Source: Nitrosophilus alvini (lineage in GTDB: Bacteria; Campylobacterota; Campylobacteria; Campylobacterales; Nitratiruptoraceae). From it: DNA of 64,000 bases. The notes beneath the pieces are model-generated. The model had not been told where the DNA came from. It was given only the letters and a program-made list of their open reading frames with translations, and made no database searches. How positions within the stretch are numbered: position 1 is the stretch's first letter; every line of letters starts with the position of its first letter. The translations under genes and the position numbers were made by a program. The stretch lies in contig NZ_AP022847.1 in assembly GCF_015100395.1 (NCBI RefSeq), forward strand, positions 186,001 to 250,000, read 5' to 3'. Positions 50,027 through 60,890 of the stretch are shown piece after piece.

Positions 50027-52509
50027 GTGAAAAAATAAAAATTACTATTGACGGAAAAGAGTGCGAAGCTACGGCCGGTGAGTATGTTCTTAACATTGCG
50101 CGTGCCAATGATATATTCATACCTGCTATATGCTATCTGACAAACTGTTCGCCAACGCTTGCGTGCAGGTTATGCCTTGTGGAAGCTGACGGAAAACAGG
50201 TATATGCCTGTAATGCCAAGGCAAAAGATGGTATGAATATCGTAACCGTTACGGAAAACATCATTGAAGAACGCCGCGCCATAATGGAAGTTTACGATGT
50301 AAACCATCCGCTCCAGTGCGGAGTTTGCGACCAGAGCGGCGAATGTGAGCTTCAAAACTACAATCTCGAAATAAAAGTCGACGAGCAGCATTATGCAATC
50401 AAAGATGTGCACAGACCCGCTAAAAACTGGAATTTTATAAAATATGATCCGGGTCTTTGCATCGTATGCGAAAGATGCGTTACAGTTTGTAAAGATATGA
50501 TAGGCGATGCAGCTTTGAAAACTGTTCCCAGAGGCGGAGATAAGCTTCCAAAAGAGCTTAAAGATGAGATGCCTAAAGATGCTTATGCTATGTGGAACAA
50601 ACTGCAAAAGTCTCTTATCGGAGCGGTTGCGGGAGAAGAGCTCGACTGTACCTGGTGCGGAGAGTGTATATCGGTATGTCCTGTTGGAGCACTTGTAAGC
50701 AGCGACTTCCAATATACTTCAAACGCATGGGAACTTAAATCAACGCCTGCTTCATGCGCCCACTGCAGCGCCGCATGCCATCTCTATTACGATATAAAAC
50801 ACACTTCTATTGACAATCCTGAACCGAAAATATACAGAGTAAAAAATGAGTGGAACTATGTCTCTTTGTGCGGGGCTGGGAGATTTGGCTACGATTTTGA
50901 AAACAGAGCCCAAAAGGATGAAAAGGCTTTTGCCGATGCGATAGAGGCGTTCAAAAAAGCGGATACTATAAGATTTTCAAGCTATATAACAAACGAAGAG
51001 GCTTTGATACTTCAAAAGCTCAAAGAAAAATTCGGATATAGACTCGTAAACGAAGAGGCTAAAAAATATAGAGATTTTCTTAGTGAATTTTCAAAAACAA
51101 GCGGCTCTAGCCTTTATGGCGGTGACCTGAAGTCAGTTCATAATGCAAACTTTGTCATCTCGGTCGGTACGGCTTTGAAAAGCGACAATCCAAGAGCAAG
51201 ATTTGCCTTCAACAACTCAGTGAAAATGAATAAGGGTGCCGGTCTTTATTTTCATCCGGTAAAGGACCCTGTTATCGAGGGAATTGGCAAAAATGTTATG
51301 GCTATAGCCCATAAGCCCTTAAAAGAAGAGGCTGTTATGTATCTGCTTCTTGATCTCTTTGCCGATAAAGAGAAGCTTCCAGAAACCACTGCAAAATATC
51401 TTGAAAGCTTTCATTCAATCGTAAAAAAAGAGATAGAAGAGACGATAAAAGAGAAGGTGAAAGAAAAAGTTGTCAAGAAGATAAAAGATGAAGAGACCGG
51501 TGAAGAGAGAGAAGAGGAAGTTGAGGTTGAAAAACTTGTTCCAAAAAAAGTGAAAAAAGAGATAGAAGTAGATCACAACGCGCTTCTTGATATGGTAGAT
51601 GCTTCTGAAGACTTTATGGAAAAACTTCAGAAAATGCTTGCAAAAAAAGACAGTTTTGCACTGATCCTCGGCGAGGATCTCTACACTCATCCGAGGGCTG
51701 GGAATATAGCGAGACTTGCGGGTTTGATAGAGAGGTATACAGATTTTAAAGTGGTATTGGTTCCTCCGAAGACGAACAGTCTGGGCGTATCTTTGATATG
51801 CGATCTAGATAATGAGGCCGGAGAGTACGTGATAGGGTACAACGCTCCGGGAGACTTTATACTGAGCGCTCTTGGAGAGGGTGATTTGGATATGCCTGCA
51901 CTGAATCAGCAGGAGGGCACCTTTACAAATATAGACAAAAGAGTCGTACCGACAAACGTTGCTCTTCCATATGAGGGGTATGTACTGAACGATATAGCCA
52001 GAGCGCTAGGAGTAAGTGATAAAGAGTATACAGTAGAGTTTACAAAAGAGCTACCTGAAGAGAAGGGATATAAGAGAGTAGATTTTGATTCTTTGCCGAA
52101 CCATTATACAAATGCGGGCGAAGAGGTGAGAGGATATGTGATAGAGCCGAAACTTACGGAAGCTGAAACCAAAATCGAAGAGATAGAGGAGCTACCGGAG
52201 TTTAACGGCACAATTATATACAGATGTGAGCCTGTTTTGCAGTTCAGTCCTTTTACCAACAAAGCGCATCAGCTGAGTGAACAGGGCGGACTATATGCCT
52301 CCAGGGCGTTTCTCGAAGAGCATGGGCTTGAGCCCGGTGACAAGGTTGAAGTAGCAGGAAAAGAGTGCGAAGTTACCGTTATGGTAAAGCTTGATGATAA
52401 GATTGACGGAAACATCGCATATCTTTCTACATTTGACAAAAACATAGATGTTGAAAAGCTTTTTGCTGCCGGGTACAGGTTTGCAGAAGCAAATATAAAA
52501 AAGGTGTAA
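50023..52509 (+). CDS. nuoG: NADH-quinone oxidoreductase subunit G, second copy
   Basis: 828 residues. It has the same order of cluster motifs as the first copy (CRLC, HPLQCGVCDQSGEC, CIVCERCVTVC, CTWCGECISVCP, CAHCSAAC), all ligands retained. Two insertions distinguish it: about 25 residues before the CTWC motif and a highly charged Lys/Glu helix (about residues 465-520) before the DSFALILGEDLY segment. Both NuoG copies could be alternative subunits or be present together; the sequence does not decide. Confidence 0.95.
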   Translation: MSEKIKITIDGKECEATAGEYVLNIARANDIFIPAICYLTNCSPTLACRLCLVEADGKQVYACNAKAKDGMNIVTVTENIIEERRAIMEVYDVNHPLQCGVCDQSGECELQNYNLEIKVDEQHYAIKDVHRPAKNWNFIKYDPGLCIVCERCVTVCKDMIGDAALKTVPRGGDKLPKELKDEMPKDAYAMWNKLQKSLIGAVAGEELDCTWCGECISVCPVGALVSSDFQYTSNAWELKSTPASCAHCSAACHLYYDIKHTSIDNPEPKIYRVKNEWNYVSLCGAGRFGYDFENRAQKDEKAFADAIEAFKKADTIRFSSYITNEEALILQKLKEKFGYRLVNEEAKKYRDFLSEFSKTSGSSLYGGDLKSVHNANFVISVGTALKSDNPRARFAFNNSVKMNKGAGLYFHPVKDPVIEGIGKNVMAIAHKPLKEEAVMYLLLDLFADKEKLPETTAKYLESFHSIVKKEIEETIKEKVKEKVVKKIKDEETGEEREEEVEVEKLVPKKVKKEIEVDHNALLDMVDASEDFMEKLQKMLAKKDSFALILGEDLYTHPRAGNIARLAGLIERYTDFKVVLVPPKTNSLGVSLICDLDNEAGEYVIGYNAPGDFILSALGEGDLDMPALNQQEGTFTNIDKRVVPTNVALPYEGYVLNDIARALGVSDKEYTVEFTKELPEEKGYKRVDFDSLPNHYTNAGEEVRGYVIEPKLTEAETKIEEIEELPEFNGTIIYRCEPVLQFSPFTNKAHQLSEQGGLYASRAFLEEHGLEPGDKVEVAGKECEVTVMVKLDDKIDGNIAYLSTFDKNIDVEKLFAAGYRFAEANIKKV

Positions 52510-52512
52510 GCT

Positions 52513-53508
52513 ATGGGTGAGACGGCATTCATCATAGAGACAGTTATAAAAATTCTTATAGTTTTGGGTGTATTTTCTGCACTGGCTGGTTTTGCTACAT
52601 ATGCGGAAAGGAAAGTACTTGCATTTATGCAAAGAAGACTGGGGCCAATGCATGTAGGCCCATACGGGTTGCTTCAGGTTTTGGCTGACGGTATAAAACT
52701 CTTTACAAAAGAGGATATCGTACCGCAAAACGCGATAAAGCCTATATTTAAAATTGCACCTGTTATAACTGCCGCTACAGCGTTTATGGCTATGGCTGCA
52801 ATTCCTATGTTCCCTGAGTTTACAGTAGGTGGATATACTGTCAAACCGATAATAGCCGATATCAATGTTGGACTTCTTTATGTACTGGGTGTTATGGCGG
52901 TAGGTATGTACGGGCCGCTTCTTGCCGGTATGGCTTCAAGCAATAAATGGGGACTTTTGGGAGCGGCCAGGACAGTTATTCAACTTTTGAGTTTTGAAGT
53001 TGTAACCGGTCTTTCCGTACTTGCCCCACTTATGATTGTAGGATCACTTTCTTTGGTAGATATCAACAATTATCAAGCGGGCGGAGTATCAAACTGGCTA
53101 ATTTGGAGTCAACCTGTTGCTTTTTTACTCTTTATGATAGCAGGGTTTGCAGAAACAAACAGAACACCGTTTGACCTACTTGAACATGAGGCTGAAATCA
53201 TTGCAGGATATGCTACAGAGTACTCAGGTATGAGATGGGGGATGTTCTTTATAGGGGAGTATGCCAACCTGTTTACCGTTTCATTCCTTGTAAGTATTAT
53301 ATTCCTTGGCGGATTTAACGATCTTTGGTTTATACCCGGGGCTATAGCGATACTTCTAAAAGTATTTTTCTTTATATTCCTGTTCCTTTGGGTTAGGGCG
53401 GCGTGGCCTCACATAAGACCTGATCAGTTGATGTGGCTGTGTTGGAAAGTTTTGATGCCTATAGCAGTTTTGAATATAGTAATAACCGGCATCGTTTTGA
53501 TGATATAA
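52513..53508 (+). CDS. nuoH: NADH-quinone oxidoreductase subunit H
   Basis: 331 residues, eight predicted membrane helices. Conserved ERKVLAFMQRRLGP and the ETNRTPFDLLEHEAEIIAGY loop (quinone-site carboxylates) are present. It links the hydrophilic arm to the membrane arm. It follows the second nuoG after three bases. Confidence 0.97.
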   Translation: MGETAFIIETVIKILIVLGVFSALAGFATYAERKVLAFMQRRLGPMHVGPYGLLQVLADGIKLFTKEDIVPQNAIKPIFKIAPVITAATAFMAMAAIPMFPEFTVGGYTVKPIIADINVGLLYVLGVMAVGMYGPLLAGMASSNKWGLLGAARTVIQLLSFEVVTGLSVLAPLMIVGSLSLVDINNYQAGGVSNWLIWSQPVAFLLFMIAGFAETNRTPFDLLEHEAEIIAGYATEYSGMRWGMFFIGEYANLFTVSFLVSIIFLGGFNDLWFIPGAIAILLKVFFFIFLFLWVRAAWPHIRPDQLMWLCWKVLMPIAVLNIVITGIVLMI

Positions 53509-53517
53509 GGGGATAAG

Positions 53518-54126
53518 ATGGTCGAACAATTTAAAAACAGAAATATCGGTCAACAGAACTACAAACTGATCGAAATTGAAGAGTATCCCAAAACACCATG
53601 GGAGAAATTTAAAAGAGTTGTCAGAAGAACTTTCAGATATGAGCTTTTTGTAGGGCTTTGGATAGTGTTCAGGGAGATGGTGAAATTCAACATACATACC
53701 GTGAAATATCCAAAAGAGAAGCTACCGATAGGACCAAGATATAGAGCAGTTCATAAACTTTTGAGGCTTCTGGAAAGTGGCAATGAAAGATGTATCGGCT
53801 GTGGCCTTTGCGAAAAGATATGTATAGCCAAATGTATCAGAATAGATACTAAAATGGATGAAAATAATAGAAAAATACCGACTGCATATACTATAAACCT
53901 TGGACGATGTATATTCTGCGGATATTGTGCGGAAGTTTGTCCAGAACTGGCGATCGTACATGGACAAAATTATGAAAATGCAAGTGAACAACGTGCACAC
54001 TTTGTTTTGAAAGAGGATATGCTCACTCCACTCGATTTCCTTAAAGGGCAGAAAGAGTTCCCAGGGTTCGGTGCACCGAGTGATGATGCCGATAAATTTA
54101 TCAAGAAAACACCGTTAGCTTATTAA
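53518..54126 (+). CDS. nuoI: NADH-quinone oxidoreductase subunit I
   Basis: 202 residues. Two [4Fe-4S] ferredoxin motifs, CIGCGLCEKICIAKCI and CIFCGYCAEVCP, hold clusters N6a/N6b. The N-terminal 70 residues include an amphipathic segment for contact with the membrane arm. It has the usual position after nuoH. Confidence 0.97.
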   Translation: MVEQFKNRNIGQQNYKLIEIEEYPKTPWEKFKRVVRRTFRYELFVGLWIVFREMVKFNIHTVKYPKEKLPIGPRYRAVHKLLRLLESGNERCIGCGLCEKICIAKCIRIDTKMDENNRKIPTAYTINLGRCIFCGYCAEVCPELAIVHGQNYENASEQRAHFVLKEDMLTPLDFLKGQKEFPGFGAPSDDADKFIKKTPLAY

Positions 54127-54137
54127 AAGGGATAAAG

Positions 54138-54692
54138 ATGTTTGAAGCAATAGCATTTTATCTGTTTGCTGCACTGACAATAGTAATGTTTAGTATAACA
54201 GTCATGACAAAAAATGCACTCTATGCTATGAGTGCGCTTGCTGCCGGAATGATTTTTATTTCCGGATTTTTCTTCCTGCTTGATGCAGATTTTCTAGGCG
54301 TTGTACAGATTGTTGTTTATACAGGTGCAGTGATGGCCCTATACGCATTCGGTATGATGTTTTTCGACTCTACGCGAGACATTAAAGAGAAAAATCCGAG
54401 CAAAAAAGTTGTATTTCTGCTTAGCGGAATGACAGCGGTTCTGCTTGTTATTATAGTTGTAGCTCCGATTATTTCACAAAAAGTCACACCTCTTTATCCT
54501 ATGCTTGAAAATGTAGGAAATGCAGAAGCTATAGGTATTGTACTATTTACAAAATATCTCGTTCCGTTTGAGGTAGCTGCAGTTATGCTTCTTGTTGCCA
54601 TGATAGCCGGCATAATACTAGCAAGCAAGCAGATGGATGAGAGTCTGACTCTGATAGAAGATGAAGAAATAGAAAAAAAGGCTGTGCAATGA
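54138..54692 (+). CDS. nuoJ: NADH-quinone oxidoreductase subunit J
   Basis: 184 residues, five membrane helices. The typical VVQIVVYTGAVMALYAFGMMF-type helix (pi-bulge region around YTGAVM) is seen. The C-terminal tail is acidic. It overlaps nuoK by four bases. Confidence 0.95.
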   Translation: MFEAIAFYLFAALTIVMFSITVMTKNALYAMSALAAGMIFISGFFFLLDADFLGVVQIVVYTGAVMALYAFGMMFFDSTRDIKEKNPSKKVVFLLSGMTAVLLVIIVVAPIISQKVTPLYPMLENVGNAEAIGIVLFTKYLVPFEVAAVMLLVAMIAGIILASKQMDESLTLIEDEEIEKKAVQ

Positions 54693-54991
54693 TTACACTA
54701 AGTCATTATCTGATCGTTGCTGCAATACTATTTGCAATCGGTTTGGTCGGTATTTTGAGAAGAAAAAATCTATTGATGCTTTTCTTTGCCACAGAGATGC
54801 TGTTGAATGCCGTAAATATCGGTTTTGCGGCTGTTTCTAAATTTTATGGCGATTTGACAGGACAGCTTTTTGCATTTTTTATAATTGCAATTGCTGCTAG
54901 TGAAGTGGCTGTGGGTCTTGGATTGTTGATAATCTGGTATAAAAGAAGAGGCAGCATCGACCTCGATACGCTCCAAACAATGCACGGGTAA
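54689..54991 (+). CDS. nuoK: NADH-quinone oxidoreductase subunit K
   Basis: 100 residues, three membrane helices, with the conserved glutamates in FFATEMLLNAVN and AIAASEVAVGLGL that belong to the proton channel. Length and position are canonical. Confidence 0.96.
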   Translation: MITLSHYLIVAAILFAIGLVGILRRKNLLMLFFATEMLLNAVNIGFAAVSKFYGDLTGQLFAFFIIAIAASEVAVGLGLLIIWYKRRGSIDLDTLQTMHG

Positions 54992-55000
54992 GGAAGAGGA

Positions 55001-56890
55001 ATGGAAAAATATCTATATATTGCACTTTTTGCACCGTTAGTCGGTTCTTTATTTGCAGCTATTTTCGGTGCACAACCGAAAAAGCTTTTTACCGGAATTG
55101 TTACATCGGCACTGCTTTTTGTTTCTCTTTTCAGCTCACTGTACTTACTTTATTACGTATCAAGTACTGGAGAGATTGTCCATGTAACGCTATTTGAGTG
55201 GATAAAAGTAGGGGGACTCGATATTCCGTTTGGATTTGTCGTTGATAACGTATCAGCTATTATGATGGTAACGGTTACAACGGTTTCCGCTCTGGTACAT
55301 GTATATTCGATCGGATATATGAAGCATGATAAAAGTTTCAACAGATTTTTCTCTTATCTGTCGGCTTTCGTTTTCTCAATGATGGTTCTTGTGATGAGCG
55401 ACAACTTTGCCGGTCTCTTTATAGGATGGGAAGGTGTCGGTCTTTGTTCATGGCTTCTTATCGGTTTTTGGTATCACAAAAAAGATGAAACAAGAGATGT
55501 CAATCCGTCTGTTAGTCCTTCATGGGCTGCTAATGAAGCGTTCATTATGAATAGAATAGCGGACCTGGGTATGCTTATCGGCCTCTTCCTTATATATTGG
55601 AATGTGGGAAGCCTTCAGTATGATGTTGTTTTTAAAGAAGTATCAGTTTTGAATATTTCCCTTGTTACGATGATAGGAATATTTCTTTTCATCGGGGCTA
55701 TGGGTAAATCTGCACAGTTTCCGCTTCATACATGGCTTGCAGATGCGATGGAAGGTCCGACTCCCGTATCGGCCTTGATTCACGCGGCTACAATGGTTAC
55801 TGCAGGAGTTTATCTTGTAATAAGGGCATTCCCTCTTTATTCTATGATTCCTGATGTGGGATTTTTTATTGCTAGTCTTGGTGCTTTTGTCGCAATCTTT
55901 GCGGCTTCTATGGCGCTGGTCAATCAGGATCTTAAAAGAATTATTGCCTATTCTACATTGAGTCAGCTTGGATATATGTTTGTGGCAGCAGGCCTTGGTG
56001 CTTATTGGATAGCACTTTTCCACCTGATGACACATGCATTTTTCAAAGCACTTCTGTTCCTTGGTGCTGGTAATGTTATGCACGCTATGGATGATGAGCT
56101 TAATATATTTAAAATGGGTGGGCTCCACAAGGTGATGAGATGGACCGCAATAATGATGATAATTGCATCTGTAGCACTAGCCGGTATCTATCCTTTTGCG
56201 GGATTCTTCAGTAAAGATAAAATTCTTGAAGTTGCATTCGATTCGCACCACTATATCTTATGGTTTGTTCTTTGGGTTACTGCCGGTATGACAGCCTTTT
56301 ACAGTTTTAGACTTGTAATGCTTGTCTTTTTCGGCGAAGAGAGATATAAAAAATTCGGTTTTCATCCACATGAAGCATACTGGTATATGCTGGCGGCTAT
56401 GGCTCCATTGGCATTATTGGCTATCATTGCCGGTTTTTTCGAAGAGAGCTTTGAACATTTTGTGACACAGCTTCTTCCCGGATATGAGTTTCATGCACAC
56501 GGCCTTGTAACATATGCTCTGATCGGAGTTACAACGCTGATCGCTCTAAGTGGCATCGGGCTGGCAGTTTACAAATACAGCAGAGGCGGATTCAGCGAAA
56601 AATGGAAAGAGACATTTATTTATAAACTTCTTTTTAATCAGTATTACATTCCGAAAATATATCAAGAAGTTATTGCAAAACCGTATGCTGAACTTTCCAA
56701 AATAGCTTGGAAAGATATCGATATGAGAATAGTTGACGCAACGGTTGATTTTATTGCAAATGTTATATACAAAACAGGTGAAAAAGGAAGAGTGGTTCAG
56801 AGCGGTAATCTATCCAAAATGCTCAGATGGATGGTTATAGGTCTGTTGATACTTCTTCTTTTTGTAATTTTTTACAGTCCGGTAAGGTAA
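55001..56890 (+). CDS. nuoL: NADH-quinone oxidoreductase subunit L
   Basis: 629 residues, an antiporter-like subunit with about 16 helices. FIGWEGVGLCSWLLIGFW, FPLHTWLADAMEGPTPVSAL and the central lysines of the proton pathway (MGKSAQFPLHTWL; HAFFKALLFLGAG) are present. The C-terminal lateral helix and final anchor helix are visible. It is the distal proton-pumping subunit. Confidence 0.97.
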   Translation: MEKYLYIALFAPLVGSLFAAIFGAQPKKLFTGIVTSALLFVSLFSSLYLLYYVSSTGEIVHVTLFEWIKVGGLDIPFGFVVDNVSAIMMVTVTTVSALVHVYSIGYMKHDKSFNRFFSYLSAFVFSMMVLVMSDNFAGLFIGWEGVGLCSWLLIGFWYHKKDETRDVNPSVSPSWAANEAFIMNRIADLGMLIGLFLIYWNVGSLQYDVVFKEVSVLNISLVTMIGIFLFIGAMGKSAQFPLHTWLADAMEGPTPVSALIHAATMVTAGVYLVIRAFPLYSMIPDVGFFIASLGAFVAIFAASMALVNQDLKRIIAYSTLSQLGYMFVAAGLGAYWIALFHLMTHAFFKALLFLGAGNVMHAMDDELNIFKMGGLHKVMRWTAIMMIIASVALAGIYPFAGFFSKDKILEVAFDSHHYILWFVLWVTAGMTAFYSFRLVMLVFFGEERYKKFGFHPHEAYWYMLAAMAPLALLAIIAGFFEESFEHFVTQLLPGYEFHAHGLVTYALIGVTTLIALSGIGLAVYKYSRGGFSEKWKETFIYKLLFNQYYIPKIYQEVIAKPYAELSKIAWKDIDMRIVDATVDFIANVIYKTGEKGRVVQSGNLSKMLRWMVIGLLILLLFVIFYSPVR

Positions 56891-56901
56891 GGAGATAGTT
56901 G

Positions 56902-58428
56902 ATGAGTCATATTTTATCTGTATTGGTATTTTTCCCGGCACTTGCCGGAATGCTCGGGTTTATTGTAAAAAAGGACAGTATAAGGACGTACGGCATAACA
57001 GTTGCTGCTATAGAATTTATATTGTCTTTGTGGCTGTGGCTGGGTTTCGATTCTGCAAATGGCGGTATGCAGTTTGTTGAAATTGTGCCACTTATTCCTC
57101 AATTTGGTGTCAGCTATTATCTTGGTGTTGACGGTATATCATTGTTTATTATACTGCTATCTACTTTTATAACATTAATAGGTTTAATATCACTGACTAT
57201 AACCAAGAATCTCAAGAATCTTATAATTTCTCTACTTTTTCTTGAAATGACAATGGTTGGAGTCTTTGTTTCTCTTGACGCGATTCTTTTCTACATTTTC
57301 TGGGAACTCTCTCTAGTCCCTATGCTTTATATTATAGGGTACTGGGGTAGTAATCTTAGAATCTATGCATCTATTAAATTTTTCCTATATACCTTTACCG
57401 GATCGTTGATAATGCTTATCGGTATGCTTTTTATGGCATATCTTTATTATGAAGCTACAGGAACGATAAGTTTCGCAATTCCTGACTGGCATAGACTTAT
57501 AATTCCATTTGACCTTCAGCTATGGCTCTTTTTGGCATTTTTTATCGGACTTGCTATCAAAGTCCCGATGTTTCCGTTCCATACTTGGCTTCCGTATGCT
57601 CATGGTCAGGCACCGACTATCGGTTCTGTGATACTTGCTGCGGTTCTTTTGAAAATGGGTACATACGGTTTTGTCAGACTTTCATTGCCGATATTCCCTG
57701 ATGCGGCTGTAGCTGCTATAACGCCTATAGCAATTTTGTCTCTTATCATGATTATATATACCGCTATGGTTGCGTATGCTCAAGAAGATATTAAACAGGT
57801 AATCGCATACAGTTCAATATCTCATATGGGTGTTATTGTTCTGGGTACCTTTGCTATGAACGCCGAGGGAATAGGCGGGTCTATATTTTTAATGCTGAGC
57901 CACGGTATAGTGAGTGGGGCGCTGTTCATGCTCGTAGGTAATATTTACGACAGACGCCATACGAAACTTATGAATGAGTTTGGTGGTCTGGCTTCTGTTA
58001 TGCCGGCATATGCTACTATATTTGGAATAATGCTGATGGCTTCTGTAGGACTTCCTCTGACAATCGGTTTTGTAGGTGAGTTTTTGAGTCTTTTGGGATT
58101 TTATAAAATATCTCCTATGATGACACTTTTGGCCGGTTTTTCAATAGTATTGGGTGCAGTTTATATGCTGACTCTTTATAAAAGAACATTTTTTGGTCCT
58201 ATTACAAATGATAAGAACAAAACTTTGTCAGATTTGAACGCCAAAGAGTTAACTTCTCTTATTCCTCTGGTTCTTGTTGTTGTCTGGCTCGGCGTATACC
58301 CAAAACCTGTACTCGGTCCGATCGATAACAGTGTTCAGAATCTTTTGGAACTGATGGATAAAAAGGCTATAACTAAAGAAGCAAAAGAGATTTTAAGCTC
58401 TAACAGAGCGGAAGTGGAGGCGAAATAA
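56902..58428 (+). CDS. nuoM: NADH-quinone oxidoreductase subunit M
   Basis: 508 residues from ATG 56902 (GGAG 7 bases upstream; a TTG immediately before it is less likely). Antiporter-like, 14 helices, with [20 protein letters not shown] and [19 protein letters not shown]. The stop overlaps the nuoN ATG by one base (AATGG). Confidence 0.96.
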   Translation: MSHILSVLVFFPALAGMLGFIVKKDSIRTYGITVAAIEFILSLWLWLGFDSANGGMQFVEIVPLIPQFGVSYYLGVDGISLFIILLSTFITLIGLISLTITKNLKNLIISLLFLEMTMVGVFVSLDAILFYIFWELSLVPMLYIIGYWGSNLRIYASIKFFLYTFTGSLIMLIGMLFMAYLYYEATGTISFAIPDWHRLIIPFDLQLWLFLAFFIGLAIKVPMFPFHTWLPYAHGQAPTIGSVILAAVLLKMGTYGFVRLSLPIFPDAAVAAITPIAILSLIMIIYTAMVAYAQEDIKQVIAYSSISHMGVIVLGTFAMNAEGIGGSIFLMLSHGIVSGALFMLVGNIYDRRHTKLMNEFGGLASVMPAYATIFGIMLMASVGLPLTIGFVGEFLSLLGFYKISPMMTLLAGFSIVLGAVYMLTLYKRTFFGPITNDKNKTLSDLNAKELTSLIPLVLVVVWLGVYPKPVLGPIDNSVQNLLELMDKKAITKEAKEILSSNRAEVEAK

Positions 58429-59912
58429 TGGAGCCTATTAACGTAAGTTTGGAATCACTCAATTTAGTAACATTAGCTCCTATGCTAATTGCCATTGCCG
58501 GCGGTTTGACTATTCTTTGTATAGACCTTGTGGCAAAAAATCTGCACAAATCGCTTTATGTAATGCTTGCAATTCTCTTTTTGTTTGTTGATTTGGGAGC
58601 GATAATAGGTCTTGAAGTAAACCAAAGAGGTTTTTTCGACGTTATGCTTGTAGACGGCATTGCAATACTTTCTCAGATTATAATGGTTTTTGCTTCTATG
58701 CTGTTTATTCCGCTTGCACTAACGTCTAAAAGATTTCATGAATTTTCAATGCCGGAGTTTTTTGCGCTCTTTTTATTTATGGTGAGCGGATTTCAGTTTA
58801 TGGTCGCGACAGATAACTTGATACTGATATTTGTGGGTCTTGAGACTGCAAGTCTTGCTCTTTATACGATGATTGCTATGCATAACAGAGAAAAATCCTT
58901 CGAAGCAGCCATAAAGTATTTTACAATGGGTGCTTTGGCTGCCGGTTTCTATGCATTCGGTTCACTTCTGCTTTACGCCCTCACAGGCAGTGTAGAGATA
59001 TATAAAATTGCCGAAGTTCTTGCCGAGAGAGGATATGAACCTATAATGGTTGTTCTAGCCGCAGTTGCTTTTATGATAGCCGCTCTTGGTTTTAAGCTTT
59101 CAATGGTGCCTTTTCATACATGGACGCCTGATGTATATGAGGGAGCGAGTGCGGCTCTTGCCGGATACATGTCCGTAGTGCCGAAACTTGCAGGTTTTGT
59201 CGTAGCTATAAGACTGTTTGAGTTCTTGATCCATAGTGAAGTGATGTGGGTAAGGGATATTCTATATATAGGTGTTGTAATAACAATGACGTTTTCAAAC
59301 ATTGTCGCTCTGGTTCAGGATGATGTTAAAAGAATGCTTGCCTACAGCTCAATTAGTCATGCCGGTTTCGTAATGGCTGCCATAATGATAGGTACAACGC
59401 AGGCAAACAGTGCTCTTTTCCTCTATTGGGTACTTTTCCTGTTTACAAACCTGGGTGCATTTACTATGCTATGGATATCAAGACATAAAAGTCAGATATG
59501 GGATAAAAGATTTGACCATCCTTATTCAAAATTTTCGGGTCTTGTACATATAATGCCGGTTGCCGCAACAATCATGGCAATGTTTATGCTAAGCCTTGCC
59601 GGCGTTCCGCCGTTTTCACTCTTCTGGGGCAAACTTTATATAATGAGTGCTGCCGTAAATGCCGATTATATTGTTTTAGCTGTAATAATGGCTATAAACA
59701 GTGCTATTTCAGCCTACTATTATCTTAAACTTATAGTCTATATGTTTATGAGAGAGCCAGTTGTGGATAAAGAGACGATCTATTTTAAAAACACATCACT
59801 CTCTTTGAAAACTATTGTGGGTTTCTCAGCTATCACAACAATCCTGGCTACTTTGGCTGTATCCCCTCTTATGGAGTATATTACTTATTACGTTAAAATA
59901 AGCGGATTTTAA
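58428..59912 (+). CDS. nuoN: NADH-quinone oxidoreductase subunit N
   Basis: 494 residues, antiporter-like with 14 helices. [35 protein letters not shown] and [11 protein letters not shown] are the family landmarks. It is the last gene of the operon and ends at an intrinsic terminator. Confidence 0.96.
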   Translation: MEPINVSLESLNLVTLAPMLIAIAGGLTILCIDLVAKNLHKSLYVMLAILFLFVDLGAIIGLEVNQRGFFDVMLVDGIAILSQIIMVFASMLFIPLALTSKRFHEFSMPEFFALFLFMVSGFQFMVATDNLILIFVGLETASLALYTMIAMHNREKSFEAAIKYFTMGALAAGFYAFGSLLLYALTGSVEIYKIAEVLAERGYEPIMVVLAAVAFMIAALGFKLSMVPFHTWTPDVYEGASAALAGYMSVVPKLAGFVVAIRLFEFLIHSEVMWVRDILYIGVVITMTFSNIVALVQDDVKRMLAYSSISHAGFVMAAIMIGTTQANSALFLYWVLFLFTNLGAFTMLWISRHKSQIWDKRFDHPYSKFSGLVHIMPVAATIMAMFMLSLAGVPPFSLFWGKLYIMSAAVNADYIVLAVIMAINSAISAYYYLKLIVYMFMREPVVDKETIYFKNTSLSLKTIVGFSAITTILATLAVSPLMEYITYYVKISGF

Positions 59913-59913
59913 T

Positions 59914-59936
59914 AAATCGGGCTTATGCCCGATTTT
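59914..59936 (+). terminator. Bidirectional terminator between nuoN and miaA
   Basis: Perfect 9-bp stem AAATCGGGC / GCCCGATTT with a TTAT loop and terminal T-run on the plus strand and A-run upstream (T-run for the minus strand). The miaA stop codon lies in the loop, so the hairpin covers the last codons of miaA. Confidence 0.88.
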
Positions 59937-60825
59937 GAAAACTGTTTGCAATTTCAGCTTCCAGACTGCTTATATCTGCCGATATTTTGTCTTTAAACTG
60001 TGTCCTTGCGAAAGTCTGCTGTCTTTTTGCCAATTTTGCCGTGTTTATGCATATTTTTTCAAAAAGTTCCTCTTTTGTAAGTTTTCCGTCCAGATATTCA
60101 AGCGTCTCTTTTATCCCTATTGCACCCATAGGGTTGGGCAATCTTGTGTATTTTTTCTCCAGATATGCCACCTCGTCAATGAGTCCTGATTGAAGCATCT
60201 TTTTTGTTCGTTTTGCTATTCTTTCTCTTAAAATATCTCTGTTGATATCAATTTCATAAATTTTTATATTTTTTGTCAAAGCGATTCTGGGATGCTTTTC
60301 AAAGTAATCAGTCGCAGTTTCACCTGTTTCAAAAAAGATGTTCAATCCTTTTTCGATTCTGTATCTGTCTGAAGGTGTTATCTTCTTTGCGAAAAGAGGA
60401 TCGATTTTTTTCAAAAACTCATATGCAGCTTTAGGATTTTTTAACAATTTGGCACTTTTTTGAATACTCTCTTTACTTATTTTTGGTAATTTGGAAATAC
60501 CCTCTATCATACTTTTGAGGTAAAAGAGTGTTCCTCCTACGATAATAAGATTTTTATCAGATTTCAAGGCCTCTTTTTTTGCTTCCTTGTAAATATCAAA
60601 AAATCTCTCCACACTGAAATATTCATCTGGATATATCTCATCTATGCCGAAATGCCTTACGCTTTTGAGCTCCTCTTTAGAAGGTTTGGCTGACGCAATA
60701 TCAATCTCTTTATAGATAGAAAGACTATCCAAAGAGAGAATATAGGCGTTATGTTTTTTTGCTATTTTCAGTGCCAGGTCGCTTTTTCCGGAAGCGGTTG
60801 GTCCAATTATTGCTATCTCAATCAT
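59923..60825 (-). CDS. miaA: tRNA dimethylallyltransferase
   Basis: 300 residues. P-loop [12 protein letters not shown] at the N-terminus, [29 protein letters not shown], and the C-terminal [10 protein letters not shown] motif are all typical of MiaA. It adds an isopentenyl group to A37 of tRNAs reading UNN codons. The ATG at 60825 has no clear RBS and lies six bases after TATAAT, suggesting leaderless translation. Confidence 0.96.
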   Translation of the reverse strand: MIEIAIIGPTASGKSDLALKIAKKHNAYILSLDSLSIYKEIDIASAKPSKEELKSVRHFGIDEIYPDEYFSVERFFDIYKEAKKEALKSDKNLIIVGGTLFYLKSMIEGISKLPKISKESIQKSAKLLKNPKAAYEFLKKIDPLFAKKITPSDRYRIEKGLNIFFETGETATDYFEKHPRIALTKNIKIYEIDINRDILRERIAKRTKKMLQSGLIDEVAYLEKKYTRLPNPMGAIGIKETLEYLDGKLTKEELFEKICINTAKLAKRQQTFARTQFKDKISADISSLEAEIANSFQNRA

Positions 60826-60831
60826 GTTCGA

Positions 60832-60837
60832 ATTATA
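60832..60837 (-). promoter_or_regulatory. -10 element of miaA, six bases before the ATG
   Basis: Minus-strand TATAAT followed by TCGAAC and ATG. The spacing equals that at brnT (15659-15664). Confidence 0.5.
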
Positions 60838-60890
60838 ACTTAAACTATTAATTGATACAATATCGTTTAATAATTTATGGAGTTATTTTT

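Noticed and set aside
52291-52728. Minus-strand open frames of over 100 residues opposite nuo genes (here opposite nuoG/nuoH)
   Set aside because: They mirror strongly coding plus-strand genes, show no domain and arise from codon bias of the real genes.
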